Position numbers and translations under genes: made by a program. Positions 1 through 11,410 of a DNA stretch of 64,000 bases are shown here, piece by piece (positions within the stretch are counted from its first letter, which is position 1; every line of letters begins with the position of its first letter). Location of the stretch: positions 10,703,366 to 10,767,365 of the forward strand of contig NC_088777.1 of assembly GCF_954871325.1 (NCBI RefSeq). The letters are read 5' to 3'. The notes beneath the pieces are model-generated. The model was not told the origin of the DNA. It searched no databases and saw nothing but the letters and a program-made list of their open reading frames with translations. Origin of the DNA: Gordionus sp. m RMFG-2023. Lineage: Eukaryota; Nematomorpha; Gordioida; Chordodea; Parachordodidae.

Positions 1-29
1 GATCGCCGATATTAATGAGATAAACTTAC

Positions 30-491
30 CCTTGTTTGGGGATCGGGGCCCGGGGGTATTTAGTTGTGGAAGATTGGTGTAAGAGAAAGTGAGAGAACTA
101 GCTAAAAAAAAGCGACGGGGTTTGATTAAGGGAGAATTTAAAATTATTAAAACCGGAAATAGCATTATTAAAAAATGAATCAATAAATGGAGAAGGAGAA
201 TTCGGGCGGCATAAAAGAATTTCGGAGTATCCTTAAATGAATCAGAAATTTAGAAACTGATGATAAAGAAGAATATTTTATTCTAATAAAAGTTTATCAA
301 AAATTTTCATCTCCGATTTTAATTTTCGATATAAAAACCTTAGATAGAACAGCTGTTTGAAAGGGTATCAATAATCGAGTGAAATAAGAATTACTTACCC
401 ATAAACTTTTTGGGGCTTGGTGTTTTCCGCAGGTAATTTTACAAATCAGAGAGAATATTTGTGCATGATGAATGTTAAGGAACCGGGACAA
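30..491 (-). other. possible exons of a minus-strand gene at the window edge
   Basis: On the minus strand two segments look like exons. The first (491 to 399) follows a pyrimidine-rich acceptor ending CATAG, is open for 31 codons (it includes the residues ICKITCGKHQAPKSLW) and ends at a strong donor, GG|GTAAGT. The second (101 to 30) follows a run of T ending in AG and ends at another GTAAGT donor; it is open in one frame (SSLTFSYTNLPQLNTPGPR). Their phases do not join directly, so another exon or a wrong boundary is likely. DNA between them at about 110-235 reads as plausible protein on both strands. No family is recognised. The splice-site strength is what is seen; the gene is an inference. 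Confidence 0.3.
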
Positions 492-2213
492 CTATGGGGA
501 GAGGCAAAAGAGCGCCTAAAACCTATAATATTAATTGGAGACCTAAAATATACATTATTGGAGTAAAATCTTGTTTTAACGAGTCAAAATCAAAAAAAAA
601 TTTGATTTCATAGTAACGCCTAAATGATATGAAACTAACAAAGTAAGCACCCTTGATTAGGATTAGTTATTTCAACGATTGTCCATGTGATAGGTTGTTT
701 TTTTAAAAAATATTATTTTAAAAAAATTGATAAATATTTCTTACTTTTTCTTTAGACATTTTATAGGAAAAAAAATCAAGGAGTTTTCATGATAAATTCA
801 TACAAACAAAAACATTCATAAAAAATAATAATTAAAAAACATTTGATTAATCTATAATAATAATCAAAATAAGATATATTTTTTTTAAAGGCAAACAACA
901 ATCAATGAAAAACAATATATAAACTAAAATTTGCTCATGTGAGACAAGTTGCAATCTCATACTTAAAATTTAATTGAAGGAAAATTAATCTGTTGGAGAT
1001 GAGGGAGTTCAAAAAAAAAATGTCTGATGGACAACCTATGGGGGGGGGGGGTATATCGGATTAAAACATAACTAAGCAAAATGGGTCCGATTTTAAAACA
1101 CAATTAACAACCCTGAATCTATTATACAAAAAAAAAGGTTTTTTTTTGTCAGATCAATTAATCTTAATATAACTAAATCGATATTTCATTATCCTTATAA
1201 TTTACACGTGAAATATAATATTTCTGCGTTCGTCAAATTTAGGTAATATTATCCAGCAAGAAAACTGGGTATAAGGTGTTGCCAAAATAAATACACTTAT
1301 TTTCAAGAAATTAATGGCCTCACAATCGTTATTTTAATAGAGTCAAAACTTAAAATTCGAGAATTATAAATTTTTCACCATTTCGCGAATGGTATTAAAT
1401 ATTTCCATTCTCTGTATCAAATAAATTTCTCATCTAGATGTTTCCGAAAAATCCCAATTACGACTTTTTACCTTTCAATTTCAAGGTAGATTTGTAAAGT
1501 TAATAGTATATTTAAAATGTCGTGATTCAATGTGCGTGATTAAATTTTAATGAGCGTCGGAAAAAAAAAATTCTATGAGTGGGCGTTAATTTTTTCGAAC
1601 TTCATGAGTGGGCGTGTCGGACATGAAAATTACTAAAATGATTTCAAACTTTGGTACAAAAAATAAATTTTTACAATAAAAACCAAAAGTTTTGAATTTT
1701 TAAATACATTTATAAAAATAAATGGAGTTCTGTTATGAAATAATAATCACTCTGCATTCACAGTTAACTCGAATTCGCGGCGAATGCGAGGTGATAGATA
1801 TTTTATTCAAATTTGAAAATTTTAGTTGAATATAATTACCTGTAATTATAAAAGTATAACCATAATATGCTAATTTTCAATATTAATTTTTTTTTGACTT
1901 TCAGTGAGTAACATCGTGAATATGATTTTATATAACACTTTATTAGCTAAGATTATAAGTTATAAACAGATGTAAATTAATTTAATTTAAGAATTTTTTT
2001 AATTTTCTTTTAAACATGCATATATTAAACGATTTTACAAGAAAAATTAGAGATTTATAATAAAAAATCAAATGCCATATATAGTATGCTTTATGTATGC
2101 TCTAGCCATTAAGTTGTTCGGAATAACCTGCAAGGAAAATCCTCGTGTAAGTAAGAGAGAAAGAACTGAGCTAAAGCGATTGATGGGACACTTTTATATC
2201 TAACTTTTTACCT
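492..2213. other. A+T-rich stretch without a recognisable gene
   Basis: Nothing coding was recognised. It holds a run of 12 G at 1040-1051 and, at about 1550-1615, short near-repeats of the motif ATGAGTGGGCGT. Otherwise it is simple A/T-rich DNA. Confidence 0.5.
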
Positions 2214-2393
2214 AGTGTTGTTAAACGGCCCGATTAAAATTTTAGCCATATAATAATATTATGTAGGCCTCGAGATTTAACAAATATAGGTTCAAACCTT
2301 TCTTCTATGAGCGAAATCTCCAGTATTAAATAATATAAATCTTAATCGGGCTGTTTTTTAAAAATCGACTCGAATAGGCCCGTTTAGCCACTA
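2214..2393. repeat. hAT-type MITE, TAGTGTTG family, copy 1
   Basis: About 180 bp bounded by inverted ends, TAGTGTTGTTAAACGGCCCG on the left and a matching inverted end (CGTTTAGCCACTA) on the right, with internal AATATTATGTA and GATTTTAGCC-like segments shared with the copies near 8.4 and 20.9 kb. The flanking octamers tttttacc and tctttact agree at 6 of 8 positions, as expected of an old 8-bp target duplication. The end sequence and 8-bp duplication point to the hAT superfamily. No coding capacity. Confidence 0.75.
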
Positions 2394-5300
2394 TCTTTAC
2401 TTATGTTCATCTTTTTAATCTTCCTGGTTTGTATTATAGCCCAAAAACAGTCAAAAACTATAACCCTGTCTATTCATTTTGCTTTTAGCAAATTATATTC
2501 ATGCTCATGGTTTAAAAGTTCGTATAACAAGTTCATTAAAGTCTTAGCTATAAAATAAAATTTGAAGTTTATAGCTTAACTAGAAGTCGCGCAATAACGA
2601 TTTTTATAATATATATTAACTCGGGGTAAATGAGTAAAAATTAAAGCTATAAAAAAAGGTTAAAGAATTTTAAATATTAATGTCTACCAACACCATATAA
2701 AAATAAGATATTTTTGAGCAAAAGGGAATATTAATAATTTGCGTGTGATTTGGAATAAAATTTTTAAAAAAATAGTCACAAAGGTGAAGACCTAAAATGG
2801 ACAAACTTGAAATGTGCTATTTTTGATAATTTCTTTACATTCTCTTAAATGTTGTGATTAATTATACTTAAAAGTAATAGCAATATTTTATTTAATATAA
2901 CAATGAAATTGGGTTCATTTTATTTTAACCACTTTACCCTAGTATATCCATTTTAAGCCTGAATACTGGGTAAAATAGAGTTGTTAAACTACTAGATTAT
3001 TAAAAAAAGTCTAACCCAATATTTTACCAAAAAAATATCCATGAATTTTCAGATAAATTTAGCCATCAAATTTTGTATTTTTTTAAGCAAAATGGCCTTA
3101 CATGCTGTTTAGGATTGCTATAAAGCCCGATTTGGCTTGATTTTCCGTCTAGGTTGTGGGGAGACTATTTAACCAGGGATTTGAACTAACGATATTATCT
3201 TGAAGAAATATCAATGCTAATGAGCGGAGCTTTTCTTGGTCTTTTAGCTTTGCGTTCTAACATAAAGAGTCCTTATTTTCTCGAGACCAGATGATGAATG
3301 ATCAAGTGAGCAGGAACGGCATTTTGACCAATTATTTTTGCGTTCTAACACAAAATGCTGTGTTATTCTCTCGAGAGCAATGAATATGAAGACATTTTTT
3401 CTTTTATAATTTTATGCTAATTTTTGGCTTCCGAAAACTCCATCTTTAGAATTTCTATTATTACGAAAAATTCATCAAATTTTTTACGAAACTTTTTGTG
3501 AATAAATTTGTTGCCTTTTCGTTAAAAAAAACCGCCACAATAAAAAAAATTTTATATAGAAAAACACAACGCTAAAAGCCTAGGCTTAGTTTGCAAACTC
3601 TATAAGACTTTCGATTGCAGTTAATGAGCAGATGATATCGAAGGTTTGTCACATCAGTTGGCAAGCGTCTAAAATTTCTTATTAAAATGTATGTAGCGAT
3701 AATATGGGTTCAAAAGCGCGTAGTAAACTTTATAGATCGCTTACGTTTGCAATATCGATACACGTTACACCTTGTAGATAAGCTTAGGTTGTAATATTTG
3801 GGCAAAAAAAAAATATTGGTAAAGAAAAACTTGGCTCATTGGCGTTTTCATTAGCATATCTAAGATAATTTTGTGAATAAAATACCCGACGATGGATGTA
3901 TATAGTGCATACAATGCATTTTTATAATATGAAGGTATAAAATTTTGTTTAAAAAATTAATTAATTAGAGTAAAAATTTTAATTTAAAGAAAAATTGATG
4001 AAGGGGGTGGGGCAATTTTATCTTCTATATTTAGTGCGGATTATATTCCAAATTCTTGAAGAACAAGAACTAATTCTAATTCGGTAATAAAAAGGAAAAT
4101 ACATTTGCTATGCCCAACAATGGGGTCAATTAGATACAATAAGGGGCATGTTTGTTCGTTAAAGAAGAAACTTTTCAATTCGTACGAAAAAGTTGTATAT
4201 AAATTGGATATAAGGGTCGCGGTTACCATTTTTCAGCTCAACTTGATTATAATAATTTCGTGTTTTACAGATGATTATAATGGTATCCCTTTTCCATAAT
4301 CCTCGTTTTGCGAGGATGACAAAAAAAATGAGAAAAAGATTGAATAAAAAAAAATTAAATATTCATATTTTTCGTTTTAAAATAAATTAAATGTTGATTA
4401 ATTAGATGATTTCGCAAAAAAATAGGTCTTTGTTATTTTTTTTACAATCCTCCTTAAATATATCAAAATTAGTACTTTATTTTTTGAAAAATTTGCTTGA
4501 TTTTTATAATTTAATATATATTTTTTTTATTAAATATTTTAATACTTAGTCTGCTATAAAAATATGATTGGTTAATTTTATATCTTATATTATAAAAAAT
4601 GACTCATATTTTAAATTTGAGGTGATTAGAATATAATTTTTAACAAAATAAATCTTTAAGTGGTATGACAAAAATATTGAATGACAAAGCAATCCAAAAA
4701 CTGGTTCCTAATGGATAATTTTTATTAAAAAGACGTTTTGCTCAAATCAAAACTGTTTAACTCAATTTATGCAGGATAGGCCAGTGCTGTCCTACCTGGT
4801 GATCACTGATTTTGATTGCATGTCATCAATTGGATGTCAAAATATATTTAATTTATATATAATAATTTTAAAAGGACAAGTTACAAATCTCTATTTTTAC
4901 TTTTAAATTAAAATAAAAGGACATAAAAATAAATTTGATTGATTAACTCTGTATAGATAATGAAGAGTAATATACATAATTTTATTACTTACTTCTTTTA
5001 GAGGTATTATATATTTTCTCTGTAGTAAAAATATTATAACAATATTCAAAGCAAAATATACAATTATAAATAAGATTTTGATAAAGAATTAAAATAAGAA
5101 AATTGGTTAAATATAAGTATATATCTTGGTAAAATCTATTTATTTTTTTGCATAAATTAGTTTGTCATGGAAACTATCACATATCAAAAGCTGACATCTT
5201 AAATAGTATAAATAAATTATTTCATTCATTATGAAAAAACTTTATTAATAAAATTTTTTAATTGATTTTTGTCTCTGCTGAGCATTTTTTAAAACTTTAA

Positions 5301-5580
5301 ATAGGTTTGCAATACAGTAAATCAGAGCCTTATAAACTTACCCTTAGACAATGCTCTGCATCATAACTAAAATAATATTAAACTACAAAATGAATTAATA
5401 TAAAAAAAAATTATAATTAAAATATCTAGGGTTCATATCAAAATTTTGTTTAAAATATTTATGAAACCACTAAAGTTAGCACCTCTTCTAGAATAATTCA
5501 TTATCTAGACTGTTTTAGGTGAGTCAATTATTAATGCTTGTCTCAAAATTTACCTCTACATATTTACTATCTATTTATAT
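2394..5580. other. A+T-rich stretch without a recognisable gene
   Basis: A short imperfect direct repeat is present near 3240-3300 and 3335-3390 (shared TTTGCGTTCTAACA and TCTCGAGA). A slightly more complex patch at 4040-4300 is open on both strands for about 60 codons but resembles no family I know. A MITE-like fragment (GCTATAAAGCCCGATTTGG) begins near 3115. The rest is low-complexity A/T-rich sequence. Confidence 0.45.
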
Positions 5581-5581
5581 A

Positions 5582-6534
5582 TTAATCAAAATGGGTAACT
5601 ACTCCATTCTGAAACTCCTTTAGAGGTTTCACTATTTTAATGCAGTTCAATAAAAGATTAAATCAAATGAGATATAAAAATTTAAACATTGGTAATTATA
5701 AAATATTACCTTTATTTTCCACATAACAGGCAATGATATTCTCCTGGATTTAGCAAGATTTTTTGGATATTTAAGTGTTTTTTTATATTTTGTCAAAGTA
5801 GTAAATGGTGTTAGGTTACTATCCTCATTTTTATAAGAATCATTAAAACACATATAAAAATGTGCGATTGTTATGCCAATAGCACTTGAGAAATAATGGA
5901 ATATAGACAATATTATGTTATATGAGTTTAAATTTATTTTATTTTCATCATTGTTTTTTGTAATAAAATAAAACATATTAAAAGTATAAAATCTTGTTAA
6001 TTGAATAAAAAATATCAAAAATGAATTTATTTTAGTTTTTTCATTAAAATTTAATATTTTTGTTAATAAAACTTGGGAAATTAATATCGAAATTGTAAGT
6101 ATTGTGATATTTGAAAAATTAAACATGTCTGTTGAACACCCAAACAATGTTATGTCAAGAAGTTCTCCAAAAAATGCCCCGATTATAGAGAATATTATAT
6201 ATAAAGTCTCAATATTGTTATTATTTATGAGTTGATATGTTTTATTTATAGATTTTGAAGAATGATTTTCATATTTATATTTATACAAATTTAACCAAAA
6301 ATAAATGTTAAATTGAGAAAATATAGTGTAAATTAAGTGTAATATTAAGTTAAAGTATACTATAATACGAAAAGAGTATAAGTAATAACTGTTATTTAGA
6401 ATTATTAAAATAATAAAATATAAAGGATAAATTGATTGAAATGGATTAAAATTTGATTTAATTTTAATAATCCATTTGCGTAAATTGTGTTTTAGATAAT
6501 TATACTTATTTTGAATAAGATAATAATTTAACAT
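5582..6534 (-). CDS. multi-pass membrane protein, possible PDE3-like N-terminal region
   Basis: A large first exon runs from ATG at 6534 to 5710 (275 codons) and ends at a good donor, AAG|GTAATA. About six hydrophobic segments (roughly residues 38-58, 60-85, 110-135, 145-165, 175-200 and 208-232) are followed by a basic tail ending KSRRISLPVMWKIK. Human PDE3A/B also have an N-terminal block of about six membrane segments, then a phosphorylated basic motif (RRTSLPC) near the end of a long first exon, so this could be the membrane-anchoring exon of a PDE3-type phosphodiesterase. That is a topology and motif resemblance only: no catalytic exon was found. A short possible last exon (about 5618-5582, phase 0, ending NGVVTHFD and TAA) would instead make it a small membrane protein of about 285 residues. 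Codon use is strongly A/T-biased like the surroundings. Confidence 0.55.
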
Positions 6535-7927
6535 ATTGCAAAAGATTTATCAAATAAATGCATATTCAAAGAGTATGTTTGTTTCGTACATTTTAATAAA
6601 AAATCCATAAACCTAACCCTTAAGAGTAAAGATTTACCTAAATTTACTAAACAATTACCAAAATATCTTTTATCATATTTATGACTTTTTTTTTATCGAT
6701 TCCTGTATTTGATTTATTAAAAGTTAAATAGGATTAGTAATCATTTGTTTGAAGGGGACATGGGTAGCGGTTACACGAGCAAGGGTGGGGGAGTTGGTAT
6801 TTAACAATATATGTTTATATTCATGATATGATCATTAACTTTTTATAAATTTAATCTTATTATTTATTAACTCATTTGATATATTATCTTTATAGATATT
6901 TTTGATATATAAAAATATTAATTTTGAATATAAATTATAATATTCATGTAAGAGGATTCAATATTGATCTAATTTTTAATAGAAATAATGTATGATGATG
7001 ATATTTACTAATTTCTAATTAAATCTTTACAATTTAAATTTAAACTTGGAGTAAGAACAATTAATACCAATTATGAAAGAAAACACAGAAAAATTAAGCT
7101 GATATATAATTTTATCAATAAAATCTATTTCTATTCATTTGTACATATGTAAACCATATGAAATATTTATTTTATCATCTATTTATTCGTGCATTAATTT
7201 AGATAATACATAAATAATTATTAAATGATATATTTAATATTACATTTTTTAGCAAAAATAATAGACACTCAATTGTCTAAAAGAACAATCTGTTGAAGAC
7301 TTTTAACCAACATGACGTTTAATATTATTAATTTTATCACTATTATATATATTCTCCTCACATATTAATGAGATTTTATTATTAATATATAATCCAGAGT
7401 AAACTGAATAAAAGTATTTCACCTATACAATGGTAACATATCTTTTTAAAATTCCATCATAAAAAAAGCGGATAATTTAGTTTTTGAAACGGCATACAAC
7501 CTTAAGTAGTCCTTTATTGTCCATAGAGTGAATAATATTTTCTGTTTCTACATGACTTGATAAATTTATCTATATGCAGGCCATTAGTCAGAAATTTTTA
7601 GTTAAGCTGGGGGGGGGGGGGGGGGGTCAGTATTTTTTAAAATATTACAAATTGTAATACACTTTAATACACTTATAAAATATTTGTTATTTTGTTGCAA
7701 TTTTCTTAATACATATAACAATAATGCCATAATATATAATATGACAATTCAAATTTTAACATAAATAAAATAAGCTAAATTTTATTTTTTTATATTTTTT
7801 TACAAGAACTTATTGTTTTCGTTTAACTTTCATAGATTCTTTGGTGCCGGTAAAACTTTTTTGAGTGTAAAGAATGTAGCCTAAGAAATTGTTGATTAGC
7901 CGCTGAATAGCCTTTATATTGTTCTTT
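6535..7927. other. A+T-rich intergenic stretch with a long poly(G) tract
   Basis: No gene seen. It contains a run of 18 consecutive G at 7609-7626, striking in this background, and otherwise A/T-rich DNA. Confidence 0.5.
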
Positions 7928-9344
7928 CATAGGCGTAGCCAGGATTTTCTTAATGGGGCGGGGGGAATTAAAAATTTCTGGGGGCTTCGCCCACAAACTC
8001 CATTCTGGGCGGGTCTTCAGCCCGATTTTGTCCCCTTAGTCTATATATAGTCATTAAATATTTTTACAAGATAGGAGGTTAATAAGCCTGGAGCAAAATT
8101 TTTATTAGTTTCTATGAAATATAATAAATTACTTGTAAATACATTAATATAAAAGCATGGTAATTATTTATTCCAAACAAATATATGATGTTTATTTATA
8201 AAAAGTAAGTAGATATATAGTTGATATTATTCTATTATATAAAATTGGTTACAAATTACAAATGCTAGGTTCCACTTTTACAAACATATTTGATAGTAAG
8301 AGAATATATTTCAGTTAATATTTTATCAAATTTTACTAATCAATGCTCTTGATTAGTATTGTTAAACGGCTCGTTTTGAGCCGATTTTTTAAAACGGCTA
8401 ACTCAATATTTTAGCCAGAAAAATATTGCCTAAGCCTCAAGATTTTGATAATATATGTCTAGACCTTTGTTCCTTCTTTAAGCAAAATATTCAGGCTTAC
8501 GTAATATTTTTCTGTATGAAATATTGAGTTAGCCGTTTTTAAAATACGGCTCAAAACGAGCCGTTTAACAACACTACTCTTGATAATAAATATAGCAACA
8601 ATTTGCACTCAATTATTTAACGCCATTTATTATTTTTTATATAAAAAATGATATTAAAATTTAATCCTTATATTATTCATCCCACAATGTCTTTAGATGT
8701 CCTTATCAATATTTTATAGTTTTATGTAAAATATATAATTTAATTTTCTATATTGGTAAAAATTATTTGATTGTCATATGATAATTGATAAAATTAGATA
8801 TAAAGTAAATCTACGACATATAATATTCCACTGGTTGTATTGTGCTTTAATTTTTTTTATTTAATTTATGATTAATTTTATCAATAGTTTTATAATTATA
8901 TTTTACTTTTATTAGAATAAATAAATTTATTTTACTCACTTTATAAAAAATTATATTTGATATATTATATAATTTAGTAATTTTATTTATCTATTATAAT
9001 AATTATAATTATAATACATTTCACTTTAGTCTTAAGACTTATCTTTGACTTATATTACATTTGTTTAAAAACATTTTTGGTTTACTTTTTTTATATATAA
9101 ATGTTTTTTTCCAAAATTTTTAAATTTTGATAAATAGTTTTAGTTTAAAATAATATCAACTTTTACATTCTTTCTTTAAAATTATTGTTTAAGATATATG
9201 CATACATTTTTGGGGGTCAGGGATTGGGGGGAGGACTAAGAGGGATATTTTTTATTAGCTTAAAATGATATTCACAAAAAGTGATAAATTTCTGAAGGAG
9301 GGGGGGGTTTCCCTTTGCCCCCCTCTCAACTGGCTACGCTTATG
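7928..9344. mobile_element. non-autonomous TIR transposon (probably hAT-related) with nested MITE
   Basis: The ends are inverted copies of each other: CATAGGCGTAGCCAG at 7928 and, read from the other strand, CATAAGCGTAGCCAG at 9344 (14 of 15). G-rich subterminal DNA follows inside both ends (GGGGCGGGG, GGGGGCTTCGCCC on the left; GGAGGGGGGG on the right). Ends of the type (C)AGGGGCGTAGCCAGG are known for hAT elements with ZMYM/TTF-type transposases. No open frame of note lies inside. The TAGTGTTG MITE at 8354-8576 has inserted into it, so this element is the older of the two. The target duplication is not clear. Confidence 0.6.
8354..8576. repeat. hAT-type MITE, TAGTGTTG family, copy 2 (with TSD)
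   Basis: A 223-bp element with long inverted ends (TAGTATTGTTAAACGGCTCG on the left; the right end read in reverse is TAGTGTTGTTAAACGGCTCG). It is flanked by a perfect 8-bp direct repeat, ctcttgat, at 8346-8353 and 8577-8584. This is the best-preserved copy in the window and defines the family's boundaries and 8-bp target duplication, diagnostic of hAT transposition. It sits inside the larger TIR element at 7928-9344. Confidence 0.93.
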
Positions 9345-9984
9345 AATTTTTTTAAATATGATATGGCATTTATTTATATATGATATTATAATAATATTTT
9401 CAAAATCAAATCTTCCTGCTAATTCCGCTTCTAATAATTCCTTTGTGATTTTCATTTATTGATTTAATGTTTCAGTATCATTGTTTTTAATAAGGATGCA
9501 TTGGGGCCAACACAAGATACAAGATTATAATCATTGTCATGAAATCTTTCTAAAAAACATTATAATCATTTTTTAAAGAACTCCAATTAGAGTTTTTTAT
9601 ACAATTAAATTTCAATTTTATGCCAACCAAAAAATCATAAGATTTTTAGAAATTTATCAACCTTGAGGAATTTTTTGAGATCAAATTAAATTTTTATATA
9701 AGATTTTTATCTTTCTCAAATCTAATAAATTGATTCATTCAAAATAGCATGGCTTTAGAAAATAATGATATTCCAGATTCCTATAAGGGGAAAATTTGAA
9801 GTGATAGAACTGTATTGTATGGGTTGAATCAGGCAAATATTTTTTATTTTACTCATATTTATTTACAGATTTTATGAACATTATATCTCACTATTGATAG
9901 TATTCATAACTTACACTAAAGAAATTAAACTTAAAATCAGCCATCACCCACATTTAAAGTAATTAAATTATACTGTAGTTCTCT

Positions 9985-11410
9985 AATATAGGCTCTTTTT
10001 TTGCCCCACTCCTTTTTAATAAGCCTATAGAGGTTTTGTGCCTACAAGTACGTGGGGCTTGCCCACAAACGTGTAGAGGGCTCCTCATATTTTTACTTTT
10101 TTACCCAAATTAAATAATTCCAATTAGATGGAAATGAGGAAAACCTAGCGTAGCTCTGTTGAACCTTCAACGCTAGAGGGCAGAAGCGCTATATATCACG
10201 TTTCACGAAATCTAATAAATTTTCACCTCTTTTATTTTTTAATATATTTATTATGGTTAACACTATTTAAGCAACCACAATATTGGTATCTACTAAAAAA
10301 TAATTAATGGACCAATGATTACTAATATTTTATAAATTAGAAAGGTCAATAATATAATTAATATTCATGTATTGAGACAAAAAATGACCAGTGTGAGTGA
10401 AAACTTCCGAGTTAAGAGTTTAATTAGAAAAGTAAAATAATAATTTCCTTAAGACACTGACAACGGATACGAGATCTTTAGAAATGATCAGTTCATCTTT
10501 GTTCCAAAATTATCTTAGGAGTATGGCCTGTAACAAAAAATAGTGTGGCATTTGCTAAATGTAAATTAAAAATTACAGGAACATTATTATACCAATTATT
10601 AACAATAAGATGCAACTATGATATAAACAAAAACATTTTTAGAGCAAATTGTAATATTCAATTTTGATCAGACATTAAATTTGCACCATCATACGCCTCT
10701 CTTATTATATTATAAATTTATCATAAAATCACTAAGTTGTTTTTAAATGCAATTTGTAATGCATTAGCAATATTTCTAGATTAATCTATTACATTCATTT
10801 GGATTTTTCCACAAAAGATATATGAAATAATTAAACTCAAATTTTAATAACCTGTTGCATTCTGTCACATCAGGCATAAGACAGAAATAGATATGACATT
10901 TTGAAGTGTATTGGACATTTTTTGGTATTGATTTTATCAAAAAAAATTTGGCAGGTGTACGAAAATATTGTAATAAAAAGTCCTGAAGATTAAATTATAT
11001 TTTTATCTGAAACATCAGTAATTTTAGTGGAATCAGATAAATGAAGAGGGAGCTCTTGCGTGCTGAGAAATTGTATTAAATCAAATATTGATTTCAAATA
11101 ATATCGATTGATCAACTTTATGGTGCACCCAAATTGTCGTTTCCTTATATTACAATTTTTATCAAGCCATATTGAATTTAACCTTTAGAAGCTTCATCTT
11201 AGTAATTATATTTTTCTAAGAATTTTGTGTTTTCTCATTTAGATTTAATGGTCAAATAAAAATTTAATAATTAATATTTTATTTTAAATTTGGGGGCCGG
11301 AAATATTTTTGGAGACCCTTTCTGGGGAACTAGAAAATTTGAAAGCCGAGATTAAAGTCCAAATGGGGGTGGGAGGGCAATCACTTCTCCGTAACTACAG
11401 CCCTCTCCTT
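9985..11410 (-). mobile_element. decayed hAT transposon (ZMYM/TTF-type transposase remnants)
   Basis: Read on the minus strand, short stretches match the usual order of a ZMYM/TTF-type hAT transposase: IFDLIQFLSTQELPLHLSD (about 11100-11030), then REAYDGANLMSDQN (about 10710-10670, the conserved YDGA-NMSG segment), then LHLANATLFFVTGH (about 10570-10530) and a leucine-rich segment near 10480. Frames change and stops are frequent, so the gene is dead. G/C-rich patches near 10000-10090 (GGGGCTTGCCCACAAAC) and 11290-11400 (ending CTACAGCCCTC in plus orientation) are probably the degraded ends. Boundaries are approximate. Confidence 0.6.

Noticed and set aside
3150-3230. tRNA or tRNA-derived SINE on the minus strand (B-box-like AGTTCAAATCCC)
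   Set aside because: No acceptor stem or normal seven-base anticodon loop can be drawn, and no second copy was noticed.
4041-4299. Overlapping ORFs on both strands near 4.1 kb
   Set aside because: About 60 codons each, with no family resemblance and no splice context; likely chance.
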